Part shown: positions 56,191 through 64,000 of the stretch, in pieces | How positions within the stretch are numbered: position 1 is the stretch's first letter | Layout: every line of letters begins with the position of its first letter | DNA from: an uncultured Acidobacteriota bacterium | GTDB taxonomy: Bacteria; Acidobacteriota; UBA6911; CAINFC01 | NCBI GenBank assembly: GCA_903847975.1 | Contig: CAINFC010000101.1 | Span: forward strand, 78,419 to 142,418 | DNA: 64,000 nt | Direction: 5' to 3' | Made by a program: the position numbers and the translations under genes | Notes under the pieces: model-generated | Database searches by the model: none | The model's input: the letters and a program-made list of their open reading frames with translations, nothing else | What the model was told of the DNA's origin: nothing

Positions 56191-58935
56191 CTACCTTTGG
56201 ATAAAAGGCAGGTGGGTGGTGAAGGGATTGTCGAACTGCAGGGTGGCGATGCGACCGTCGGCCGATTGGGAAGCCAGGCGAAACCGGACCCCATACTGCA
56301 ATCCCTGATCTCCCGGATTGCCGCTTCCCAGAAGATAGCTGCTGTTGGGAAATGGAAGTCCGTACTGCTCGGGGTAAGGCGTTCCGTCATAGTGCACGAC
56401 GCGCAGCGAGTAGGGGCCTTTGGCCGGAATGACGGCGCTCCCATCCTGGTTGCTATAGCAGTAACCTCCGGGTAGGGTGCAGGGGTAAACGCCGGCGTAG
56501 TACCCTTGTGCGTCGCTGAACTCCCTGACGGCCGCGACAGCCGGGAAAGTCCAGGGACCTGTCATTACGGCACCGGCGGAAAAAAACCGGTTGAGGAGGA
56601 AAGGTGCCGCCGGCTGCAGGGTCAAAGCGGCATCGTAGCCGGTGGCGGTCCGGTCCAGAGTGTAGGTCGAAGCGCCGGAAGTAAGCCGCAGCGGGCCGCA
56701 GTTCATGTCGACTACCAGCAGCGGGTACTTGGGGCCCAGGCCGGGCGGGTCGGCGTGGTTGGTTCGCAGATTCTGGTTGTTCGGGTATTTCTGATTGCGG
56801 TAATAAAGCAGGGCTCCGGGGATGTTGTAGGGTACTCGCTCGACGCGCCACTCGTCCGCATCGTAGTAGGTGGTCACGTAGGCGGTAGAAAGCATTTTGT
56901 CGTATTGGACCGGAGCCCGCCATTCCACCAGGTAATAGTTCGGGAAGTTTTTCACCAGCGGGGCCACAATCCACCCGGATCCGGCGGAGTTGGTCCAGCC
57001 GGAAAAGCCGGAGGTTCCGGAAGCCTCTTCAAAATTATCGATGAGGGTTCCGTCAAGTCGAAGATTGTCGAACCACCATCCGGAGCCGGTTACCTCCGGG
57101 TCGGTCCTGTAGCGCCATCGCAGGGTACAGGCTTTTCCTCGGAAAGCCGACAGATCGAACCGGAGCGTTTGCTGGACATCCGGTGCCTTGCCGGTCAGCC
57201 CCCAACCCAGGTTGCTGCCGTTCGGGTTGGAGCTGGTCATCACTCCGTCTGCGTCGTGCAGAAAAATCCAGTCGCCGTCTCCCTCCCGGAGTTGCAGGTA
57301 GCCGTAGTCGTAATGGGCCTCAATGTCCCAGTAGGCGTCGAAGGTGAGCAGGCCGCCGGCGGCGCTTCCCGGGGTGATCGGTCGGTCCAGGGTGATATCC
57401 AGGCTGTTCCGGTTGCGGTCCGTGTAGGCCGCCTTCCCGCTTCCGGCCGGGTTGCCGATGGTTTCCTGGATGTCGGGCAGGTGGACCTGTACTCCTTTGT
57501 TCTGGCCGGCCGGCGTCTCTTCCAGCGGGCCCAGGGTAACCGCAGCGGCCGGGTCGCGGAAGCTGCGAATCGCCATGGGCTCCTGCCAGTTGCAGAAGGC
57601 GGATCCGCAGCGGGCGATCATACGGAAGTAGAGCGGCATTCCCACCGGGGCGGAGCCCCCCAGGTATCCGCCCCAGGTACCGGAGGACATCACCGACCAG
57701 AAGGCCACCGAATTCTCGGTATCGGTGGTGTACAGGTCGGGCAGCCCGAAGAAATTATGGCCGAACTCCTCCACCAGGACCCCCAGCGTCGCGTTTTCGG
57801 GCTGCATGGTGTACGGCCCGATGTACTTGTCCTCGGCGGCAGTAGCGCCCTGGAAGACCCGGTATCCCTTCGGGCTGGCCGCGCTGCGCAGGTCCGAGCT
57901 GTGCGACCAGATAGCGTAGGCGCCTTCGGCTCCTCCGCCGGACTCCTGTCCCATGCCGGCGTGAATGATCCACAGGGAGTCGATAAGCCCGTCCTGGTCG
58001 CCGTCGAACTGCGACCAGTAATCGGCGCTGCTGCAGGAGGCAGGATGCAGGGTGCAAAACTGCTGGATGGCATCGACGGCCAGCTGGCCGACGCTGACGC
58101 CCGCTCCGCTGTAATAGGTGCCCCGGGAACAATCGTCCGCTCCGTAGTAGGCCTCCGAATGGGGAACGGTGACCCACCCTTCGACCCTGCCGGAAAGGGT
58201 AACATTGCCGCTTCCGGCCGTCTTGTCGTAGTAGTCCTGCACCGTAAATCCGGCCAGGTTGATTCCCTTTTGTCCGTCTACGGGATCGGTCAGATCGGAT
58301 CGGATCCTGCCCACACCCTCGTAGCCGAAAATCAGCCGGCCGTAAAAGGCCGGATCCGCTGTCTGCGCCGGCGTATACCACACGGTATTGTTATCCAGCA
58401 GCCCCGGCGCGGGAATGTTTCCCCGGCGCGGGCCGCGGGTCGTCACCACTTTCGTTTCGCAGCCGCCGCCGGCTTTGGGCGCCGAGTGGGCGATGGTGTC
58501 GGAGGCCGTATCGTCGAAATCCACGGCCAGCACCAGGATTCGGACGGTGACCGGCTGTACGGACCGCGTGCCGGAGGGCATTCGTGCGAAGGCGCTTTCC
58601 GCCTCGCGGCGCTCTGCCTGGCGCTGCACTTCGGGTGAGGTCCAGGACCGGCTTTGACGGGCCACAGCAGCATAAAATTCCTGCACCGCTTCCTGCCTGC
58701 TGCGGTCGTCGGTATGCGGCTGGATGCGGCCTTTTTGTGTCAGCCAGTGCTCCACCGCTTCCCGGCGCGGCCGCTGCAGGTGGTCCCCCGTGCCGCGTAT
58801 CGCGCTGATGGCGATCGGCTCCGGCCTGGCCTCCGGATCCGGGGAAGCGGAGCGCAGCAAAAGAGGGTACGCTCCGAAAACCAGGGCCCCCGCGGCCGCT
58901 GCCAGGAGAAATATTTTCCGGGTTCGATGAGACAT
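56191..58935 (-). CDS. Secreted M6-like (immune inhibitor A family) metalloprotease with altered zinc motif
   Basis: 914 residues from ATG 58935. Signal peptide or anchor (FLLAAAAGALVFGAYPLLL). The M6 catalytic domain spans about 150-480. The usual HExxH appears as EEFGH (Glu389-Glu390-Phe-Gly-His393), followed by NFFGLPDLY, so the first zinc-binding His is Glu. Two carbohydrate-binding-like beta regions follow (TFDAYWDIEAHYDYGYLQLREGDGDW and WWFDNLRLDGTLIDNFE), as in immune inhibitor A. The C-terminus THLPFIQR resembles that of the secreted protein at 11465. The gene is divergent from the giant exoprotein. It may be inactive or use a modified metal site. Confidence 0.8.
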   Translation of the reverse strand: MSHRTRKIFLLAAAAGALVFGAYPLLLRSASPDPEARPEPIAISAIRGTGDHLQRPRREAVEHWLTQKGRIQPHTDDRSRQEAVQEFYAAVARQSRSWTSPEVQRQAERREAESAFARMPSGTRSVQPVTVRILVLAVDFDDTASDTIAHSAPKAGGGCETKVVTTRGPRRGNIPAPGLLDNNTVWYTPAQTADPAFYGRLIFGYEGVGRIRSDLTDPVDGQKGINLAGFTVQDYYDKTAGSGNVTLSGRVEGWVTVPHSEAYYGADDCSRGTYYSGAGVSVGQLAVDAIQQFCTLHPASCSSADYWSQFDGDQDGLIDSLWIIHAGMGQESGGGAEGAYAIWSHSSDLRSAASPKGYRVFQGATAAEDKYIGPYTMQPENATLGVLVEEFGHNFFGLPDLYTTDTENSVAFWSVMSSGTWGGYLGGSAPVGMPLYFRMIARCGSAFCNWQEPMAIRSFRDPAAAVTLGPLEETPAGQNKGVQVHLPDIQETIGNPAGSGKAAYTDRNRNSLDITLDRPITPGSAAGGLLTFDAYWDIEAHYDYGYLQLREGDGDWIFLHDADGVMTSSNPNGSNLGWGLTGKAPDVQQTLRFDLSAFRGKACTLRWRYRTDPEVTGSGWWFDNLRLDGTLIDNFEEASGTSGFSGWTNSAGSGWIVAPLVKNFPNYYLVEWRAPVQYDKMLSTAYVTTYYDADEWRVERVPYNIPGALLYYRNQKYPNNQNLRTNHADPPGLGPKYPLLVVDMNCGPLRLTSGASTYTLDRTATGYDAALTLQPAAPFLLNRFFSAGAVMTGPWTFPAVAAVREFSDAQGYYAGVYPCTLPGGYCYSNQDGSAVIPAKGPYSLRVVHYDGTPYPEQYGLPFPNSSYLLGSGNPGDQGLQYGVRFRLASQSADGRIATLQFDNPFTTHLPFIQR

Positions 58936-59037
58936 GGGTTTTCTTTTTTCCGCACCACACGGATGGGGCATATGGTATAAGCAACCGGTGGACAAGGTCA
59001 AGGCGGAAAAGCGCCGGAAATCCCTTCCGGCGGCCTG

Positions 59038-59072
59038 TTGTCTGCATTTGTCTTTATTTGTCTATATTTGTC
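59038..59072. promoter_or_regulatory. Four TTGTC direct repeats at exact 10-bp spacing
   Basis: TTGTC begins at 59038, 59048, 59058 and 59068; the last three extend to ATTTGTC. Spacing equals one helical turn, so a regulator could bind all on one DNA face. It lies in the 296-bp space between the divergent M6-like protease (start 58935) and the giant exoprotein (start 59232). The rest of this space shows no further feature apart from a weak TTGAAA at 59158. Confidence 0.6.
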
Positions 59073-59231
59073 GCTTTTGAGACACGGACCTTTCCGTCAT
59101 AATCATTGTCTCGGAAAAAGTTGGGTCTGGATAGTTCAGGGGCCTGCCTGATACCCGGTTGAAAATGCGAAACATTCCTGCGTCCCGGATCGGGCGTTCG
59201 ATGATTTCCAGCTGATCTCTGTGGGGGAATG

Positions 59232-62200
59232 ATGTCCGTTGAGCAGCAAAAAAAGATCCGTATAGTGCCGCTCCTACGCGGTTTGCTGGCTCTCTTTTTC
59301 CTGGCGCAGGCCGTCGGTCAGGCCGACCACCGTACCGTCCCGGATCCTCCCGTCCGTCCCCGGTCCACATCCGCCCAGAAGTTCACCTTTCGCGAAGACT
59401 TCACTTCCAACACCTACAAAAGCTATGCGGAAAACGCGGACTGGAACATCTGGAACCACAGCGTGCAGCTGTCCCTGACCAATGGGGTGTTTCACCACCA
59501 GCCGTTGATGGCCGTCGATCCATCCGGAAATACGTTCCTTACTTGGTTCGATTACCGGATGGGTCTTTCGAATATTTATGCGCAAAAACTCGATCCGTCG
59601 GGGAATCGCCTTTGGCAATCCGACCTCTTGATTCAAGCCAAGCCCTTTTATAGCAGGATGGATCTTGTTGCGGACAAGGACGGCAATGCCTATGTTTTTT
59701 GGGCCCAGCGGCAAACGGAAAGTGATTCCTCAAAAGTAGACATTCTCGCCCAAAAAATAAGCCCCACAGGAGCTATCCTATTTCCTGCCGGCGGAAAAGT
59801 GTTTCTTTCTGATTTTTCACCAAAATACTCAGAGACATCCTTGCTGCCCAGATTTATCTCTCGAAACGGATTATTTTATGCGACCTGGTTTGGCTCCGAG
59901 ACGAATTTATATCTTCGAAAAATGGACGGTAACGGCAACCCCTTGTGGAATACAGACGTTCTTGTTCATCAAAGTTCCTATGCCCACAGTTATTTTTACC
60001 GGCCGGCGATGGATGTGGACCTGTCAGGCAGAGCTCTTGTTGCCTGGAGAGAATGCCGGGTTACCGCAATTTGTGAAAATGGCTATTCGACTTATAATTA
60101 TGCAACGGATACCTTTGCCGGCCTTATAACACAGAGTGGCGATCGGTCCTGGCCGGCTCCCATTCATGTCGCGAATGCTTTGTCCATGGGTGATATTGGC
60201 GCGGCATTCGACAATGCAGGCAATGCTGCCATTACCTGGGCCGATTATTCGGAGGCCGGGGTGCACTCCGCAGCCAGCAATGGCATTTATGCCCAAAAAT
60301 TAGATACGAATGGTGCGCAAGTCTGGGCGGCGAGAGGGCTGCCGGTTACGCCAAGAGGATATAACGGAGACCCTCAGATTGTTTTCCATCCCGACGGATA
60401 CTTTGGAATAGCCTGGCACGGCCAGGGTTCAAGTTACAGCTACATCTTCCTCCAGCTGGTCAACGCAGACGGTTCCTTGCGATTTTCCCAGGAGATGACT
60501 GTGAATTTGGATACCGGGTACCGAGCGCGTGACTTTGCCAGCATCGGATTGGATCCTCAAAATAATTTTAGGATTGCCTGGCTGGACAAAAATGTCTTTG
60601 TCCAAAAAATATCATCTCTCGGAGAGCATCTCTGGATGGCGGACAGCAAGGGGAATGAAGTTATGGGTTCCTCCAACCAGAGTCAGCCGACCGTTGCTGC
60701 CGATCAATCCGGCGGCGCGTTTGTTCTTTGGGTCGACGATCGAAACGTAAATTCCAATTTGTTCCTGCAACGGACGGATGCGGCGGGGAATCGTTTGTGG
60801 GATGCCGATATTTTAGTAAACAATGATTGGGGATTAAAAACCAATATTCGACCCTCTCTGTCGGTTGATGCAACAGGGAACGCCACGGTAGTCTGGTTTC
60901 GCGATGACCCGGGTGGGGTTATGATCCAGAGGTTCGATGGTAGCGGGAACCGCCTCTGGAAGAACAATGTCCTGGCTGTGCAGCGGGGCATTTTTCAACT
61001 GAGAGTTTCCTGCGATCCGGCCGGGAATTCCTACATTGCTTTTATTGGAACGGATCAAATAAACAACGTTCCAACCTATCGCACCTTTGTACAAAAAATG
61101 GATTCGGCCGGAACGAAACTTTGGCCCGATGATTTGTACCTGGATACTATGGTTGGCTATATATCCACACTATTGGACATCCAAACCGATTCTCAAGGCA
61201 ATGTCTATCTTGCCTGGCGCAGTTACCAGCTTTACGATAGCAATGGGAATTATGTTCCCTTTAGCGCGGACAGGGACGGTGGATTATGGGTTCAGAAACT
61301 GAATCCGGCAGGGGCGAAGCTATGGAGCGATTCCGCGGGGATAACCCTTAGAGGCTATAGTCCAATGACGGGACTAAGAATTTCCATGGATGCCTCTGGA
61401 GTAATGTACGCTTTTTGGACTGACCTCCTCTATGGTTACAGCGGCGGTTATAGTAACCTCATGGGGAAATTCGACACCTCCGGCAGTCCTATTGGGTCTA
61501 CACCCGTTTCCTTAGGCAGTCCGGGATCCTATCTTTCGATGTTGCAGGATGTGGTTGCTTTGGGGCCAGGGTTTCTTCCGGTTTATGAAGGAGACGCCCT
61601 GTATGTGCAAAAAATTGATAGCGGCGGTATTTCGACCTGGGGGTCTCCGACAAAAGTGGCTTCCACCATTCTGCAGAATTTCAACTCGGAGGCATCGGCT
61701 TTACAACTGCCTTCCGCCAGGGCGCTGTTGTTTTGGAAAGACGGAATTTGGGCGGAAGGAGGGGCATTTTCAGAAACGAATCTATTTCAGCAGACGGTGG
61801 ATGCGAACGGGAGCCTCGGGCTGGCGGCGGGGACGAAGTTCATCGATCCGGAGCGGTTTTATCTGCAGAGCGGGAGGGCGGTCTCGGCTAAGGTGAATGC
61901 GGGGACCACGGCGGTGGATTCGGCCATTCTGACTACGGAGGTCGACCACAACGGCGGCAGTGCGACCTTCTACCTGAGCAACGACGGGGGTGCCACTTGG
62001 GTGGAAGCGGTTCCGGGAATCAAGACGCTGTTTTCCACCGTCGGATCCGATCTGCGCTGGAAGGCGGAGTTGCTGGTCGACCCGGTCTGGCCGCGCTCCC
62101 CGGTGGTGACCGGGGTGAGCATCGAGTATACTACTCTCTCCAGCGGCGGATCGGATGCCTACGAGACCGATGACAGCTGCGCGGAGGCGCGCCCGATCGA

Positions 62201-64000
62201 TGTCAACGGGGCTCACCAGCAGCACAATTTCGGATCCTCGACCGACGAAGACTGGGAGTACTTCGATGTCCGCGCCGGCTACAGCTACAGCGTGCAGGTG
62301 ACCAATGCGCAAAGCAGCGCCGACCCGGCCCTGGCCCTTTATGCCGGCTGCTCGGCCCAGCCTCTGGCTGCCTTCGACAGCGCCTATACTCGCGACGCGC
62401 TGATTACCCGGCAGGCCGCCGCCGGCGGGCGGTGGTATGTGCGTACCACCAACAGCACCCCGGCGGCCACTGCGGTTAAGACCGCCTATCACCTGACGGT
62501 GCGGGAAGTGGAACCCTCGCCGACGGCCCTGGTGGTGGTGGGCAAGGCGGCCAAGAGCAGCCAGCAGACGGCTCTGAACGCCACCGGCGACCTGGCCTAT
62601 AAGACGTTTATGAAGACGGGAATGCTGAAAGCGAACCTGCGCTATTACCGTCCGTCGACGGATGTGGACCTGGACGGGGACGGGCTGAATAACGATGTGA
62701 CCGGGCTGCCGACGGTGCTGGCGGTGAAGGGCTCGATCCAGGACTGGGCGCGGGAGCAGGGGGTATCGCTGGGGATTCCGTTTTACCTGGTGCTGGTGGG
62801 CGGCGGAAGCGCCGACCGCATCGTGCTGGACAGCGGGGAGGAGGTGACCACCGGGGATCTGGGGCTGTGGCTGTCGAACCTGGAGGCGACCTCGGGGGCG
62901 GACAATCTCAACGTGATACTGGACGCGCCGCAGAGCGGGACGTTCCTCGATGTGACCACCGGGAGCCCGAGTACGATTGCCGGGAAGAACCGGGTGGTGA
63001 TCACCTCGACGTCGAGCGGGCAGAATTCGTATCTGGCCTCGGACCGCTCGTTTTTTTCCAGCGTTTTGTTCCGACACCTGGGGCAGAAGAAATCGCTGGC
63101 GGACGCCTTTCTTGGGGCGCGGCAGGCGATCTTGGACTCGGGATTGTCGCAGGATCCACAGATCAGCGTGAACGGGGCGGGGGCAACGGTGACCTCGGCC
63201 CGCACGGAGGCGCTGTCCGGGGGGACGGCGCTGCTGATCGAAACACCGGCGGCGACGCGCGGGATCAACGGGGGAAGCCGCTCGTTGCCGCCGGTGGTGG
63301 ACACGGCAGGCTGCGGGATGAGCGGGACGGACTGCGTACAGGTGAATGCGCTCATCCGGGATGACGTGGGGGTCAGCGAGGCGTGGCTGGAGGTGTACCG
63401 GCTGGCGGACGTATCGTCGGGAGAAGCCCTGGTGGCGGTGACGGTGATCAGTCTGGCAGGGAAAGGGGACAGCCTGTACGGGGTGGACGGGATCCGGATC
63501 GGAGCGGGGCAGAACATTTATGTGATGGTGCGGGACACGGACGGGAACCTGGGGGAGGCGTATCCGGTGGCGGGGACGAATCTGGCGGCGCCTGCAGTAT
63601 GCACGATATCGGGGCAGGTGGCGGCGGGAGGAGTGGGAGTGGCGGGGGTGGTGCTGAGCGGACTGCCGGGGAGTCCGTCGACAGACAGCGGGGGGAACTA
63701 TACGTCGACGGTGAATGCGGGGTGGTCGGGGGTGGTGACGCCGGTCAAATCGGCGTACACCTTCACGCCGGTGGGGCGGACATTTACGAACGTGACTTCC
63801 AGCCAGACGGCCAAGAACTTCGAAGCGACGCCGATTACCTATACGGTCAGCGGGCAGGTGACATGGAATGGAGCGGGACTGTCGGGGGTGGTGATGGGCG
63901 GACTGCCGGGAAGTCCGGTGACGGACAGCGGGGGGACCTATACGGGGACGGTGGACGCGGGGTGGAGCGGGACGGTGACGCCTTCCAAGGCGGGGTACAG
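59232..64000 (+). CDS. Giant modular exoprotein, 3' end beyond the window
   Basis: Open from ATG 59232 (another ATG at 59229) to the right edge, at least 1589 codons, no stop in frame. Signal peptide (LLRGLLALFFLAQAVGQA). Residues about 90-840 hold about twelve repeats of pattern DxxGNxxxxWxD...QKLDxxGNxLW, likely a beta-propeller. A PPC (bacterial pre-peptidase C-terminal) domain follows at about 975-1094 (DAYETDDSCAEARPI), then a C13/caspase-like domain at about 1097-1313 in which the catalytic His and Cys are replaced (Gly1191, Pro1233). Beta-rich linkers lead to tandem 80-residue modules from residue 1457. Upstream of about 61780 the DNA is AT-richer than below, with a sharp change. Confidence 0.88.
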   Translation, partial: MSVEQQKKIRIVPLLRGLLALFFLAQAVGQADHRTVPDPPVRPRSTSAQKFTFREDFTSNTYKSYAENADWNIWNHSVQLSLTNGVFHHQPLMAVDPSGNTFLTWFDYRMGLSNIYAQKLDPSGNRLWQSDLLIQAKPFYSRMDLVADKDGNAYVFWAQRQTESDSSKVDILAQKISPTGAILFPAGGKVFLSDFSPKYSETSLLPRFISRNGLFYATWFGSETNLYLRKMDGNGNPLWNTDVLVHQSSYAHSYFYRPAMDVDLSGRALVAWRECRVTAICENGYSTYNYATDTFAGLITQSGDRSWPAPIHVANALSMGDIGAAFDNAGNAAITWADYSEAGVHSAASNGIYAQKLDTNGAQVWAARGLPVTPRGYNGDPQIVFHPDGYFGIAWHGQGSSYSYIFLQLVNADGSLRFSQEMTVNLDTGYRARDFASIGLDPQNNFRIAWLDKNVFVQKISSLGEHLWMADSKGNEVMGSSNQSQPTVAADQSGGAFVLWVDDRNVNSNLFLQRTDAAGNRLWDADILVNNDWGLKTNIRPSLSVDATGNATVVWFRDDPGGVMIQRFDGSGNRLWKNNVLAVQRGIFQLRVSCDPAGNSYIAFIGTDQINNVPTYRTFVQKMDSAGTKLWPDDLYLDTMVGYISTLLDIQTDSQGNVYLAWRSYQLYDSNGNYVPFSADRDGGLWVQKLNPAGAKLWSDSAGITLRGYSPMTGLRISMDASGVMYAFWTDLLYGYSGGYSNLMGKFDTSGSPIGSTPVSLGSPGSYLSMLQDVVALGPGFLPVYEGDALYVQKIDSGGISTWGSPTKVASTILQNFNSEASALQLPSARALLFWKDGIWAEGGAFSETNLFQQTVDANGSLGLAAGTKFIDPERFYLQSGRAVSAKVNAGTTAVDSAILTTEVDHNGGSATFYLSNDGGATWVEAVPGIKTLFSTVGSDLRWKAELLVDPVWPRSPVVTGVSIEYTTLSSGGSDAYETDDSCAEARPIDVNGAHQQHNFGSSTDEDWEYFDVRAGYSYSVQVTNAQSSADPALALYAGCSAQPLAAFDSAYTRDALITRQAAAGGRWYVRTTNSTPAATAVKTAYHLTVREVEPSPTALVVVGKAAKSSQQTALNATGDLAYKTFMKTGMLKANLRYYRPSTDVDLDGDGLNNDVTGLPTVLAVKGSIQDWAREQGVSLGIPFYLVLVGGGSADRIVLDSGEEVTTGDLGLWLSNLEATSGADNLNVILDAPQSGTFLDVTTGSPSTIAGKNRVVITSTSSGQNSYLASDRSFFSSVLFRHLGQKKSLADAFLGARQAILDSGLSQDPQISVNGAGATVTSARTEALSGGTALLIETPAATRGINGGSRSLPPVVDTAGCGMSGTDCVQVNALIRDDVGVSEAWLEVYRLADVSSGEALVAVTVISLAGKGDSLYGVDGIRIGAGQNIYVMVRDTDGNLGEAYPVAGTNLAAPAVCTISGQVAAGGVGVAGVVLSGLPGSPSTDSGGNYTSTVNAGWSGVVTPVKSAYTFTPVGRTFTNVTSSQTAKNFEATPITYTVSGQVTWNGAGLSGVVMGGLPGSPVTDSGGTYTGTVDAGWSGTVTPSKAGY
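63600..64000 (+). repeat. Tandem 240-bp coding repeat (80-residue modules)
   Basis: Unit one begins at the TGC codon 63600 (CTISGQVAAGG...), unit two at the TAT codon 63840 (YTVSGQVTWNG...). They share SGLPGSP/GGLPGSP, TDSGGNYT/TDSGGTYT and AGWSGVVTP/AGWSGTVTP. Unit two is cut by the window edge. Similar modules cap large surface proteins in Aminicenantes-like and other environmental bacteria (recollection, not checked). Confidence 0.85.

Noticed and set aside
56506..58638. 710-residue plus-strand open frame opposite the M6-like protease
   Set aside because: Low-complexity shadow translation; the minus strand encodes the M6-like domain order with a signal peptide.
61782..63077. Long minus-strand open frame opposite the giant exoprotein
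   Set aside because: It is a product of the G-rich codon pattern on the plus strand; its translation is Arg/His/Gly/Pro-rich without motifs, while the plus frame carries recognisable domains.
63600..64000. CRISPR-like repeat array
   Set aside because: The 240-bp periodicity is a coding repeat within an open frame, with no short repeat/spacer structure.

Overview
The window is 64 kb of GC-rich bacterial chromosome. Its closest overall flavour is Acidobacteriota, possibly an Aminicenantes-type lineage. This is inferred from gene content only: secreted DUF1080 proteins, many Tat-exported sugar and sugar-acid enzymes, a CE15 glucuronoyl esterase, multi-domain exoproteins ending in tandem 80-residue 'SGQV...GLPGSP...DSGG' modules, and abundant intergenic palindromes. 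No rRNA or tRNA gene, CRISPR array, intact insertion sequence or replication origin was seen.

Layout. (1) 0.2-14.2 kb: a secreted DUF1080 protein; a four-gene minus-strand operon (Gfo/Idh oxidoreductase, PIG-L deacetylase, NagB-like isomerase, UroD/MtaA-like protein) divergent from an HpcH/HpaI aldolase; a GT39-TPR membrane protein; an exported enolase-superfamily enzyme; a CE15 esterase; a large secreted protein; and an exported xylose-isomerase-like TIM barrel. (2) 14.3-24 kb: a polytopic membrane protein, an SGNH hydrolase translationally coupled to an exported Gfo/Idh protein, a class III aminotransferase with another Gfo/Idh protein, then a GT2 and a GT39 glycosyltransferase. (3) 24.0-25.86 kb: a gene-poor islet bounded by 133-bp direct repeats, holding an ABC-ATPase remnant and a hicBA toxin-antitoxin pair. 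(4) 25.9-34.8 kb: chorismatase-like RidA protein plus ApbE; a hypothetical gene; DUF362; two non-homologous mannonate dehydratases facing each other; exported rubrerythrin; a DUF2231 membrane protein. (5) 34.9-45.8 kb: a 1446-residue hybrid histidine kinase with a propeller sensor, two MacB-type permeases without an ATPase, a PqqD-like / S26 peptidase / ABC exporter cassette, and a NarL-type response regulator. (6) 46-59 kb: a GNAT acetyltransferase and methyltransferase, an exported alkaline-phosphatase-superfamily operon, a second DUF1080 protein, a Cache protein, a cNMP-binding protein tail-to-tail with an FHA-GAF-cyclase, and an M6-like metalloprotease with an altered zinc motif. (7) 59.2 kb to the right edge: the 5' part (at least 1589 codons) of a giant exoprotein that runs off the window.

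How the genes work together. CE15 esterase, two mannonate dehydratases, an enolase-superfamily dehydratase/racemase, a xylose-isomerase-like barrel, Gfo/Idh enzymes, a PIG-L deacetylase, a NagB-like protein and an aldolase suggest breakdown of uronic-acid or amino-sugar containing plant or microbial polysaccharide. Several of these enzymes carry Tat-type leaders, so part of the catabolism may lie outside the cytoplasm. Large secreted proteins, a cAMP-type signalling pair and a propeller hybrid kinase would couple this to the outside.

Most unusual points: a dispersed palindromic intergenic repeat family (at least four clear copies plus fragments); two genes whose sigma70-type promoters place the predicted +1 exactly on the start codon (leaderless); the repeat-bounded islet; the PqqD/S26/ABC cassette without a visible substrate; an M6 protease with EEFGH in place of HEFGH; four TTGTC sites phased at exactly 10 bp; and the giant exoprotein, which switches abruptly in base composition and carries a C13/caspase-like domain whose catalytic His and Cys are both replaced. 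All family names come from reading motifs by eye, without database searches.
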